64,000 bases of DNA from Tethya wilhelma (Eukaryota > Porifera > Demospongiae > Tethyida > Tethyidae). The notes below the pieces were generated by a model. It ran no database searches, was not told where the DNA came from, and worked only from the letters and a program-made list of their open reading frames with translations. The stretch spans positions 4,528,404 to 4,592,403 of the forward strand of contig CAXIPT010000007.1 of assembly GCA_964030475.1 (NCBI GenBank), read 5' to 3'. The position numbers were made by a program, and so were the translations under genes. The first letter of the stretch is position 1, and each line of letters begins with the position of its first letter. This document shows positions 23,501 through 36,517 of the stretch, in pieces.

Positions 23501-26500
23501 ATGTAAGCTCGCTAGTAACTTGAATACCTATTACCCATCTTAGTTACTGCAATATTATTGCTTGAATCACTGAACATAAAGTTCAACAATGTCCAGGAGA
23601 ACATCTTCATCACTTCTGGCTTGATCTGCGCACACTCTGACTTCAACATCACTGGTGACTGGTTCACCAAGGTCTTTACAGAACCATGGCTTTCTCTCTC
23701 CATCACAGCATGTTGAGAATCGACCACACCCCTTTCCATCCCACAGTGGGTCCTCCAGGTAGTAGCGATCTTGAAAGGAGGTACGACTACCAGTTGCACA
23801 GTAGTAGTCATCTCCAATGAATTCAGGGATTAGTCCAGTGAAGGCCACATGGGACTTGGAGTTGGCACAGGGACAGATATTTATATTATTACTTGGAACT
23901 TCGTCATTACCTGCAGCAAATGTCCAGATGTGTTGTCGTGGATTTCTGCTGTGAGTTATACTCACTCCTTCAACATATAGGTCATCAATGGTATGAGTTT
24001 GAGCAGCATAGTATGGGTGGAATGCTTGAGGACTGTTATACTGTATTCCAATGACTCGACCACACACTTTAGTGAAAGGAACATTATGAGTGGCAAATAT
24101 TGCTGATGAACACCCAATATTGACTCTCTTTCTACAAAGTCTCTTTGGTGAAGTGACTAGTTCAAGACCAGAAGGACAAGTGGAGCTAGTCCCTGCCATA
24201 TTCACATCAGCTATCCTCATCCAGACTCCTTCCTCTCCAAATGTGTCAGTGCAGTTGATGTGACAGTAGACACGGACTGGACCAGTCTTGTCTTGAATCC
24301 AGTAGTAGCCAGACTCCTTGCAATCAAGATCTCTAAGCTGGGCAATTTGTTGACAGGAGGCAGCAGCATAGGCTGGTATGTCACCAAGGTGTTTTATTCC
24401 AGGAGAAGAGTTGTCGACAATCTTTGTAATCTCATCAAGAAGAGAGTCACTGAGACAGAGATGAGAAGAGTCACCAGGTGTTTCAGTCGGAGCTGAGCTT
24501 GCAGAGTGGAATAGTACGATGATGAAGATTGTGATTGTGTACATCATTACCAGTTCTCCTTGCTATGTCTTTGCATGGTGTTGCAAGAAAAAACTGCCTC
24601 TTTTTATACTCATCTCGGCTCTAAACTCAATATTCATAGTTAATTTTGTGATGCTATAATTATATTAGTGTGTCATGGTGATGAGACTTCAGAAAGCTAT
24701 TTTCTCTTTTCTCTTCTTTGTAAACATGTTTTCGAGCTGGCTAAGTTGAAAGTTTCTCTATCACCATCTGTAGGAGGTTTAATAGATTTATACACTTTTA
24801 AAAGAGTTTAATGGGTTCATTACTTGTTACCCTTGAATTTTGGTGTAAACAGGACACACACTTGCATGTATTCATCATTATAGTATGTATTTTGTAAATA
24901 GTAGCAATGCCCTCTAAATGCTTTCTTTCGAGATGATATGGTACATGTATATCTATATTACTTTACTCATAAGTACTTTGTGAGTACATTTAAACTATAC
25001 ATCTGATATAGGTATAATGAACACCGCATACTCTCTATCTTAACTCTAGTATTTGCATGCACCATCCCCCACACACTGACAGGAGTACTTTGAATTCCAA
25101 GAGTCCTATCGTGGTGGTGTATTGGGCTCCCTCAGTCGCAAATATCACGGAATAGGACCTCTGCTGATCAAAGTGGAGGGTCTGGTGGTGTACACTAACT
25201 CAGGGAAGTCACCTCACCTCAAGGAGTACTATGGCTACTGGGAGAGGAGGATATTTGACTCACTAGTCAAAGTGAGGGTTATTGGGGTTCTCTCATAGAT
25301 CTTTTCATGACATACCGTATAGCGGGAAATTTTCGTGGGGGAAAATTTTTGCGTTTTCGTCTTGAATAGAAATTCGCGGGGAAAATTTTCGTGGATTGCG
25401 GATCTCAACTATACGTGACGACCACATACCTTACAAATTTCGTGGGGGAAAATTTTCGCGGAAAGCTGCCAAACCGCGAAATTCGCAAAAATTTTCCCCC
25501 ACGAAAATTTCCCGCTATACGGTAGGTTCACAGCATAATGCACTCATACCCACCCACACCCATACACACACCCAGACATACCAGTGTTTTTCCCAGCTCT
25601 CTCTCCCCCTCTCCCCCTTTCAACTCCCTTCTACCCATACAAATACATATAAACTGCTAATTTTCAGCAAATTTTAAGCAATTTCCCCTCCCTCCCATTC
25701 CTTTACTTTTGTCCTAGGGAAAACACTGCACACACACACACACACACGCACACACATTAGAAGCTGGAGGAACTTTAGTTCTCCTGCTGAAATTCCACGA
25801 CGTACACAGAACATATGACATTGAATTCCTATCTTTGTTGGTATTTTGTTAATCTTTGCTGTGTATGTAGATGGTGATCAATAATCTCCAGTATTACAAC
25901 ACCCTCCTACGATCAGGCAAGCTCCTCTTCACAGTGGAAGCTCTTCTCTCAGCTCCTGAGATCGTGTTACATCCTCACAGCAGTGAGCTCTTCAAACTAC
26001 TCATGCAAGTCGTCAGGGAGATTGTAGAAGGGTAAGAAAGTAATGTGGTCTATGAGTTCATAATGCTGGCAACAGTGCTTTTCTAATTGAAGCACACTAC
26101 CCATTTGATACTTTACTTTGTATGTAGCTAAAGTGATTGGAAATTGGTTGGCTAATTTAAGCACAAGTTTATAGAATACCAGCTTTCATACAAGCATAAA
26201 TTTTTTGTTTTTGAAATAGCTAACCAATTTTCAGTTAATTTAACTGATTTGAATTTATTATGATTTCATTCTATGATCATCTAGTACCAAGAAGTTCCCC
26301 CGCTGGTTGCGTGGGTCGTGTTCTGAAGCTCAGCCAGTCCAAGTGCCCGGTCAAGATGAACCGGTAGTGTTCAGTTTCTTCAGCGACGTGAGTGCTCACC
26401 CGACTGTATTAGAGACAGCCATGGCAGTCCAGGAGACCATCAGGAGTGGACTAGCAGCACTCGTGAAGCATGCCAACTGGTGGAAGAAGTACAGAGCTCT

Positions 26501-29500
26501 CTGGAAAATGCAACGAGTAAGATTCAAGTTTGTATGGGCAGAAATGTTGACAGTCACAAATTAATCTGATCCAATAATTATAGGATACACCTTATAAGAT
26601 TTAGTTTACGAAGCTAAAACAGTAACAAGTTAAAATCCTCATTAGATATGCAGTATCATACATGTGGTAGTATATGAATGGGCCAATCTGACAATAGCAA
26701 ATAAGAGGCAAAAGGCTTATTTTTCGGTTTTTACTAGCTAAAGAAGAAAGCAAGTGTACAACAGTTTTTCAAGTGTTTTGTCCATTCTATCCTGCTTGTT
26801 GTTGCTCAAGGTCTCTCAGGAAAATTTGACTGCATAGAAATGCAAATTGAGCCTGTGATAATTTATACCAGGTTCTCTCTTGTTCATTTTCGAAGGGAAT
26901 ATTAATTTTGTCGAAGGAAAGTAAAATTTCAAGTTTGTGGACTCTCGGACCACGTGGAGGCAGATGGCACACTAGGTTTGTAGCTCTTGATAAGGGATGA
27001 AAAACTGACAATTGAACCCTCCTGTCTGAGGAGATGCCATGCCAAGGTTTTCTCTTTTCTCTGTAACTGGTCACTGTTGTGCATCATGCATGCTCCATGC
27101 GCGAAACTTTATGTAAGTACCTTGGTAAGTATGGTATAGTATTCGTGGTATTTTGTGCTTAATATTATTATCAAAACACTTGTATCATATTCTGTAATGG
27201 TTATTAAGCAATACAGCTTGACTCAGTTAATAAACTATCAGTCTCATCATCCACCTAACTACTGTACAATAAGCTCGATCCTAGACAAATACAACAATAC
27301 AAGCAATGACAATCGCCAAGGCAACAATTAAGGAAATAATGCCGCCAATGATTCCTGCTATATTCCAATATTTGGCCATCTTAGAATATTTCTCAGCACC
27401 AACTTCATCTCCAGAGCTGTTTGCATCATTAGCCTGCAAAATTAACTAAGTCTTGATACTCATAAAATTTTAATGACCATGTAGTGAAAATTATACAAGC
27501 ATGCATGACCTATTGTAATAGCCACTGATGTACTGAGATAAAACAGTGTCAATTTCAGGCAAACACAGTAAAGATTTGACCTTGGTGCTGTACATGGAAG
27601 CAATTAGCCCAAATGGTAGACAACAGCAGGTTGTAGTGAAAAGTGAGAGTGACTGGTAGCTGTTGAAAGATCCCTCTGTACAAAGATTTAAAATTATTAT
27701 ACAAGTACTCCTCAGCAAATTGATTAATTATTTTAACTTACGAGCCATTGACAAAATTATTATTATTTTGCCAGTAGATTATCACTAATAAATTCTTTGG
27801 CCAGTTAGCTAGAGTATATATGTCTGATGTTAAGAACCAATTTTTCCTCTTTTTGATATTATAAACAGCCAAAATGCTGGAGCTTTTATATATATAGTGA
27901 ATGTGCTTTCGGTTAGCAGCATACGTAAAAGTATATAATGATTATTGTAACATGTACCATGTTGACTCTTTAATTGTATATGTTTCAAGATTAGACACAC
28001 AATGCAATGTATTTTCAATATTTAACAAAAGTTTAATAAACTTTCAAAGTATATGAAAAGTTGTAGGTATAAACCCACAGTGCACCTGGACAAACTCTAG
28101 ATTTTGATAATTACCATAAATTATAGCAATATAAATGAATTGAATACTTCAGCCAGACGGAACTGTGCATTGTGGCCTATCGATTCTAACCCAGGCCCGA
28201 ATGAAATACGAGAAATTGTCTGAAAGTTAATACACCTTCTACTACCAAAATGACCAATAAAATAATGAATGATTTCCAGCTTTTGAAATGAATTTTAAGA
28301 GCATTCCTGTATATAGAGGGTGGTTCCAAGCTCTTCATGATTGTACCTTGTGACTTGCATAATAGAAACTAGTAAGATATGGATTGTGTATGTAGAATCA
28401 TGCCAAGATTCCAAGAATTGTGGTTTAAAGTTGGCAGTTTTGACTGCACAATTTGAAATTAATCACAATTCACATGTCCCCATTGATGGTGATGTTGTAG
28501 CATGGGCTGAATTCATACAGAACACTTGAATATGATAAACATGCACAACTGTTACAGTATCTATAGCACCACCATAGTCTCGTGCCCAGACCCCTCCTTC
28601 GCACGTGTGTGAGAAAAAGGTACCATTTTTTTCTCGGGAAATGGTTGGGTCTGGGCATGAGACTAGCCTTACTGTAGTTGTAATACTGTTGTACACATAA
28701 GTGTATTCATAGCAGGCAATTAAATTTTGGTGAAGAATGTAAATTCATTTGTATTATATACTTAAAGATCATTAGCTGTCTGATCAAACATATATAGATA
28801 TAACTTTAGAACATATGCATGCGTAGCAACATGTTTGACTGTTCCATCCACATTACAGACGATAGGATTGTATGTGTATGTTTAGAATCTTACAATGGGC
28901 TAGGGTAGTCACAACAGACATGCATGTGAATTAACAGTGGTATACACATGTATCTGTACATGACACTGTAGAGTTAATACAAGCTATAGATTGATATCAT
29001 AGAGAGTGAATGTCGACTTTTCGGATACAGAACTTGAGGCAGTCATCTTTCAAGTAGAGTGTTTGTTTTCGAGGGTTCCAGTCTAGGTTGGAATGAGGCA
29101 CAAGTGTTGAGTGAGAGAAATGTTTGAGCCCAGTTTAGCCTGAGACCACACTAGAGTTTCAGACAGAGTGATATGATCAGCATCACGATACTGATTCATG
29201 AGCTGCACTGTGAATGTGACTTTAGCTGGCCACTTTATGTGTGGATATGTCTTGACGTTTTGTAGGAACAAAGGAGAGAGAGATGTGTGTTCCCGAGCCA
29301 GTGCCCACGCCATTAGCGTGAACAACGAAGAAGAATCTTGTATCCCTGTGGATGAGTGTACTTTGGAGGAGTTTGTATTGATTCACAGCTTTTTGTTTTG
29401 AGAAGTTTTCTACTGTGAAGAAGAATGGGAAAAATGAATATATTTGATCCTTCGCTAATGTCTTGATGCTTTTTGATAAGTTGTTACACTCGATCAACTT

Positions 29501-32500
29501 CAATTTTCAGCTTGAAAATCTCCTTTCCTTGTCTTTGTATCTTCTCTTTGACTGAACTCTTTTATCTCCTTTATCACGCGATCTTTCTCTTCGAGTTCAT
29601 TTTCAAGCTTTCGTTTCATTTCAATCCAGCGTCGAGCCCATCAGAGCCAGAGTGATACGAATGTTAGCCTCCATGATGCATCACTTCATCTTGACGTTTG
29701 AACTTTACCAAACAACCAGCCTCACGAAATTCACACTCCACGTCAGCAAGTGGACACTCTTTGGTGGTGTGAATTTGAGATTTGAGCGATCAGCACGTTT
29801 CTCCACAGCCATTTGGACACTCGATGTGAAGAACTTACACTCTTGTGCATGCTTGCTGCAGATTATTTCATAGGTGGCTTTAAATCCACAAAAATTGACA
29901 CGAATAGTCACGTCTTGGCGCACTCTGATCGTGAGGTGTCCATCCAAGTCACGTTTCTTAACCAGTTCTCCACATTGTGATGGCACTGGATACAGATATA
30001 CTCACAGTCACCATTGCTCTCACTGATGTGGTTGTCCAGCTCCTCCAGAGTTCCTCTCCAGAAACACCTAGATCTTTGTTAACACAGCACAGGCCAGAGA
30101 GTGGATCTTGTTAAGAAGCTTCACGTTCAAGAAAGTTGTAAAGCCACTCTTGTTACAGTGAGGACAAGGGTTGTTGAGCTTTGAAGCTGTGCTGATACAG
30201 TTTGAACAGAAGACCTCTCCACAGCAGCTGGTGATGGTGGCTCCTTGGCTATGTGTTCACCAACTTTACACTCATAGTCTTCAGAGACAGGGTCTAGGAA
30301 CTCACAGAGATAGTCTCCACACTAGAGCTTTGTTGCTACACTCTTTTGAGCTGTTTTCAAACTGTCCATGTCTTCTTCCTTGTCCATGTTTGAATTACAC
30401 TGTAGCTATGAGATTCTTGTGGCTTAATGTTTTACTAACTGTTAATTACTGTCTAAATTTTCTGGGAATTCTTTTAATTAGAGATTTAAGTCTTTGCATT
30501 GCCTTCTGTATAACACTTAAACTAGAAGTGGATTAATACTTCCACCTGTGACCATAGTCAGGGTGGGTCAACTTGAAGTCTTGTTTTGGTGTAGTAAAGA
30601 GGTCAAGATCAAATTTTTGTGGGGGTCAAGCCCAGTGCTCCATCTAGCATTGTATTCTGGCATCCTTTTTCCATTATACTATGCATAATATTTTACCTTA
30701 GTTATACTGCTAGGAGCTGCATTGACCCACTGTTGTGAGTGGAAGTGTTTGAGTGAATCCCCTTGTAATATTAAAGTGTATAAAAACTGACGTGCAAAGT
30801 GTATAATGTGAAAAGGAAGTCAGAAGTTTACTGTATGGTTTGTTAAAACAGTTGTACATTCTATACCTAGATGGATTCGCGAAAATTGATGAATTCGCAA
30901 TAATCAAATTATTGGCTTTACAATCATCCACGAGAACTAGCAATTACAGCGATATTTACCACGATTCCGTCATGTAGTAAGCATATATACACGTAGAGTA
31001 TAAGATTTTAGGATAAAATGTAAAGTGGTCAGTCATAATTATCCGAAGTTCAATTTTGCCTTGTTTTATAGCATTGCCTAGTCTATCAAACTAGACCCTC
31101 CCCCTTGATCACATTACACATGCCAAGAGAGGAAGGTCTAGCTCGATATACTACTAAACATTGCTCATTCCTATAGCTACAATGCCTATACTTAACTCAG
31201 TCTTGTAGTAATAATAATGTGTTTATTCATAGGATATTCTATTGGAGAAGTTTGCTCAGAAGCAGCCAACCTGTGTGGCCTACGAGGAGAAGATGCACGT
31301 CTACACAACGGTATCGTGGGAGATCTCCTCCAACTCTATGAGCAGGGAGGTGTGGTTTGCTCTGCTACACATGGACCCCCTCGCCAGAGCTCTTCAGGAC
31401 AATGCCCGACAATGGGTGACCTCTCTGGGGAAGCTCCTCAATGAGTCGGCCAAGGACAGCCTCATGGAGCTGAAAACAGAACTGGATGTAAGTCACGAGC
31501 AGTGTGGTGGTGTTTTGAATGGTGTGTGCATGTAAGAATTTTCCACTGACTAGTTCCTTTGTGGTGTTATTTTTCTACACGCTATGTCATTCACGTGATT
31601 TTACATATGAGGCTCTCTCCCTTCCTATTATTCAGTGTAAGAGAGCCTGGGAACAAGGCTAGAGCTGAGTCAAAGCTTGACTTGAACCACCTACCCATGG
31701 GTTGGTAGTCAGAGTCATTGTTGAACATGCCACCAGGCTACCCCCATTGTATGATATTCATGTATGACATAATATGTGGATGATATGTATTATTTTGTTA
31801 ACTATAGGAATTGTCAGTTGGCTTGACCCGGTCACCAGACACATTGGAGGACTTGAAGTTTGTGCTGAGTGTCATTGCAAAGATCAGAGCCATGTCTCTG
31901 GATGTGGAGATCCTGTACAGGTAAGAATACCACAGTTCTGGTCATTCCTAGGCTCTCTCCCAAACAAATATTAGCTGCTAAAAATATGGAAAGAGAAAGA
32001 GAGAGCCTAGAAGCAAGGCTATACCCTGGTAACCCAGGCCATTCCCATGTAGCTTTTTGTGTTACATGTCAAAAGTGTCTTAACATGTATGGCTAAGAAC
32101 TGGGAATGGCCTGGGTACGAGGCTAAGGCTACATCTATTGATGTTCTACTATAATCTATCATTGTAGGGATATTCAGGAGCGCTATCGCACTCTTGGGAT
32201 GTATGATATATCTGTGTCGGGGGAGGAGCTGGAGGTGGTGTCTGGGATTGAAGAGAAGTGGAAGACTCTCTTTATTCAGGCCAGACAGGTGGACAGGAGT
32301 CTCATCAAAGTCAAGAAGAAGTTCACATTGGTACATATAGCTTGTGTAGATTGAAGACAGCATACATGGAGTCAATGTTGCAAATTTGCGACTCTGTTTC
32401 AGATCACAAAAGACCAAGTGACAACTTTCTCGACTGATGCTGAGAAATTCAACCAGACCTTCAAGATGGAGGGTCCTGCCAGTGTAGGAACTGACCTAGA

Positions 32501-35500
32501 CAAAGGTACAAAGTTGAAACCGTGCGTATATCATCCATAGCTAGCTATCTGATTTGTGACTGGACCTCTATTTACATTTACTATGATACTTGTCTTATAT
32601 AGGTGTGGTGCTGTTGAAGCAATTCCAAGCCAAGTATACCGAGTGTGAGCAACAGCGCCAGGAGCTAACCAACGCTGAGAAGCTGTTTGACCTTCCCATC
32701 ACACTCTACCCTGACCTCATTGAAGTGGACAGAGACCTGAGGAACCTGGCCAAAATCTACGAGCTGTATGAAGCTCAGAGAGTAAGTACTTGCCACTATG
32801 CTTAACTCTATAGTGCGAAATTATCATGGTTAAGGTGATTTTGATGTGTTTGTTTTGATAACTATCATATCCTTCGCATGTTTTCAAAGTCATCCTTCAC
32901 ATTTCATTCGTACTGTACCATAAAGGGAGAAAAAAAATGATAATTATATAGCTTTTTCAAGGAATATTATTTAGAGAATGTATGCAATCCATGGCACCCG
33001 AGAATCCATTGTTTTAAAATGATGTGATTGTTGATCATTTAGATTGCTCGTGAAGAGTGGTCGGACACCTTGTGGGCTAATCTCAACATTGAACAGCTCA
33101 CTGAAGGCATCGAAGAGTTCATGCGTCGACTGAGAAAGTTTCCTAAAGAGGTGAAGGCAATGCCACTGTGTCACGTACTGGAGGAGAGGATGAGAGAATT
33201 CAAAGACTCTATTCCACTGTTTGCTGACTTGAAGAATGATGCCCTCAGAGACAGGTATATATGATGATGATAGTGAACGATATAAAAGGAACGAGGATAG
33301 CCATGCAAAAACCAGTTGAATTGCTATATTTTTTCCTGTCTTTTGAAAGTCCCAGTTAATATGTTTGCTGAAAATTTTGTTGATGAAAATAATATCTTTT
33401 TGTGAACTTTTCTTCAAGGAGTTTATCAATGCTGTTCCATTTTTTTTTTCTTTAGGCACTGGCAGAAGTTGATGGAACTAACAGGCAAGAATTTTGATAT
33501 GAATCCCGAGACATTCACACTGGAGAACCTGTTTGCTATGGAACTGCACAACTATGCTGAGACAATCTCTGACATCGTGGCCTCTGCTAACAAGGAGCTG
33601 AGCATCGAGAAAAGTCTCAGTGAAGTTGTCACCACCTGGCAAGGACTGAGATTTTCAGTGCACAAGTAAGTCAATACATACAATACTTGTATACTGAAAG
33701 ACTAGTACACTGGTTGAAGTAGCTGATTGTGAGCATTGTATAACCTAGACCAGTATCTTAATTTAATGATGAGGTTCAAAGAATCCAGAGCTTTTCTTTG
33801 AAGGTTTTAAAGCTCTTGATCTTCTGACCTGTACTATACTTTTCTGTTAATGCATGTAAGTATATATATTCTGCAGGGTCATTATATACTCCTTTTACTC
33901 TTTGTATTTCTGTTAGATATCTGAAGGGTACTGAGGAGAGAGGGTTCATTCTAGGTTCAGTGGATGAGATTGTTCTCACTCTGGACGACAACGCCATGAA
34001 CCTTCAGAGCATGTCTGCCTCGCGATACGTAGGACCATTCTTTGATCGAGTTCAAAAGTGGGAGAAGTCACTCTCTCACATCAGTGAAGTGGTTGATGTA
34101 AGTATTATAACGCTTCATTTTGTAACGAAAAGTCAATTGTAGACGAGAAAAGGTTGATATAATAAAATTATTGTGATAAGTGCGTGTAGTTTAGACAGGT
34201 GATGATGATGGTGATACACTCATGTTATTGTAGTCCATTAGTAAGTTCAGTAGACTAGTTAATGAAGCAGTTGATGCAGGATAGCAGACTATAATCTATA
34301 TATAGGTAAAAGTTTCATCAGTCCTTCAGTCATTTATGGCATACAGTTCTTGTCAGCTGCTTTTTGAGCTCGAGATGCAAAACTCTTCTTAGATACCATT
34401 CCATTGCCTGCTCTAGCCGTGGAACTTTGGATTCTTGCTGCAGCTTTCATTGTCATTGGTGTCCTCTTGTGTCCACTGGAGGATGGTGTCCTGATCTGAC
34501 AAAGCTCTCCTTGGTGCTGTTTCACATATGCTGCTTTCATCTTTTGTAGTTGAGATACATGACTCCCTTTAGGAACTCTTCCATTGTTGGTCCTGGCAGT
34601 GAGACTCTGGAGCCTTGAAATCTCTGTCTTTGTTGGTAGTTTAACTTTGGCACAGTTTTTTGGCATCTTTGTTTCTTTGGTAGTTACTTTTGCATGAATA
34701 AATGATCAATATAGCTGCTCAACTCTCTTTATAGACTGGAATTACATCATACAGGAATCACCTATTTTTGGCAACATCTCTGTTTATCTTTCTATAATTT
34801 TATATTGCTATGTATGCCTATATTGCAGGTGCATCACCAGGGAGTTACCCTGACTTGTTTGTCTACAGGAACAATAATATACACATTCCACCTTAAATTT
34901 TAAAAAGCATTGTAAAGTTCCTGCTCAGTTGTATCCTTAGGAATTCCTTAGAATATGTACTCATGCAAGTAAAAGTTTCTGTTACTTGTTTTAGCAAACA
35001 CAATGTACACATTCCATCTAAAGAATTTGCATTGTCAACAGACTCAGCTCATATCTTAGTTACTGGTAGCTGTTGCTTAGAGTTACTGCATGGGTCAACG
35101 CTCCTTTTCTGCTGATCCAGCAATTTTGTCACTATCTCACATCAGTGAAGTTGTTGACATAGGTATACATATAGAGAATGATTTTGTCTGCTGTTTATAC
35201 GATTATATTAGCGAGAAATCGATTATACACAAAACGGTTGATATCATGAACTTGATGATGATGATGATGATACACTCGTGTTATCGTAGTCCATTAGTAA
35301 GTTGAGTAGACTAGTTAATGTAGCAGTTGATGCAAGATACACTGCATTGTGAACTAATCTACAAAAATCTATATTGGCAATCAAAAGTTTCATTCAGTCG
35401 TTCAGTCATTTGTAGCAGTTCCTTTCGGCTGCTCTTTGAGCTCGAGATGCAAAACTTTTCTTTGGTACCATTCCATTGCCTGCTCTAGCTGTTGCACTCT

Positions 35501-36436
35501 GGATTCTGGATGCAGCACGTAGTGTCATTGGTGTCCTCTTGTGTCTACAGGAGGGTTTCTTGATCCGACAGAGCTTTCCTTCATGTCTCTTTACATATGC
35601 TGCTGTTTGTTTCTGCACTTGGGACACATAGCTCCCTTTAGGCACCATTCCATGGTTGGACTTGGCAGTGATACTCTGTAGTCTTGAAATCTTTTTCTTT
35701 GTTGTTAGTTTAGGTTTGGCATAGTTTTTAGGTATCCTTGTTTTCCTTGATGCTGCTTTCAGTTTTTGTAGTCGAGACACAAAGCTCCCTTTAGGAACTT
35801 TTCCATGGTTGTGTCTAGCAGCAAGACTCTGGAGTCTTGAGATTTTCTTGTTTGTTGGTAGTTTAACTTTAGCACAGCTTTTAGGCATCTTTGTTTCAGT
35901 GGTTAGCTACTTTCACTCACAGATGGCTGTACTCAAATCTCCTTTATAGACTGTGATTACATCATACTGGAAGTGTATATCTGTTTATGCTTATTTTATA
36001 TTGTATGTGCTGCCTAGCAGTGACGTATAGTGCATTACCAGGGAGTTACCCTGACTTGTTTGTCTACAGGTACAGTACTCACTGTCAATTGTAAAATACA
36101 CATTCCACCTAAGGCTTTCATCAAGCCAAGAATTCCTTAGTATTCTGCAACTTGTTTGTCTACTTGATAAGCATTGTCAAAACTCCAGCTCAGTTGTATC
36201 CTTACTTTAGAAATTCTTTTGTGTATTATAGTTTATGTAAACAGTTCTGAGTTTCCCTCTCTTGTTTGTCTATGGGAACAATACTCATTGTTACAATATG
36301 CACGTTTAACCTAACGATTTGCATTGTCAGTGCCAGCTCAGCTCTTACCTTAGGAATTCCTTAGGATACCGGTATCCAGCTGGGAGCTGAGTGATCATTT
36401 TCTCCTTAAGATTCTATTTGTACACACACACACACN

Positions 36437-36517
<81 letters not shown>

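Larger units (their letters stand above)
26517..31232 (+). other. DNAH10 intron 17, host of a CD225 gene and a TRAF pseudogene
   Basis: A 4.7-kb phase-0 intron. Segments 26580-27260, 27690-28560 and 30390-31230 show no gene I can support; they are AT-rich. The short open frames there have no recognisable domains. Confidence 0.6.

Noticed and set aside
26787..27074. 95-codon minus-strand frame near the CD225 exons
   Set aside because: No recognisable domain, and its composition is not protein-like. It could still hide an upstream exon of something, but I cannot support it.
30171..30536. 121-codon plus-strand frame
   Set aside because: It is the antisense shadow of the RING part of the TRAF pseudogene.
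11174..36511. CRISPR-like or array structure in repeated tracts
   Set aside because: The repeats are simple dinucleotide microsatellites or dispersed MITEs in a eukaryotic genome; there are no spaced direct repeats.
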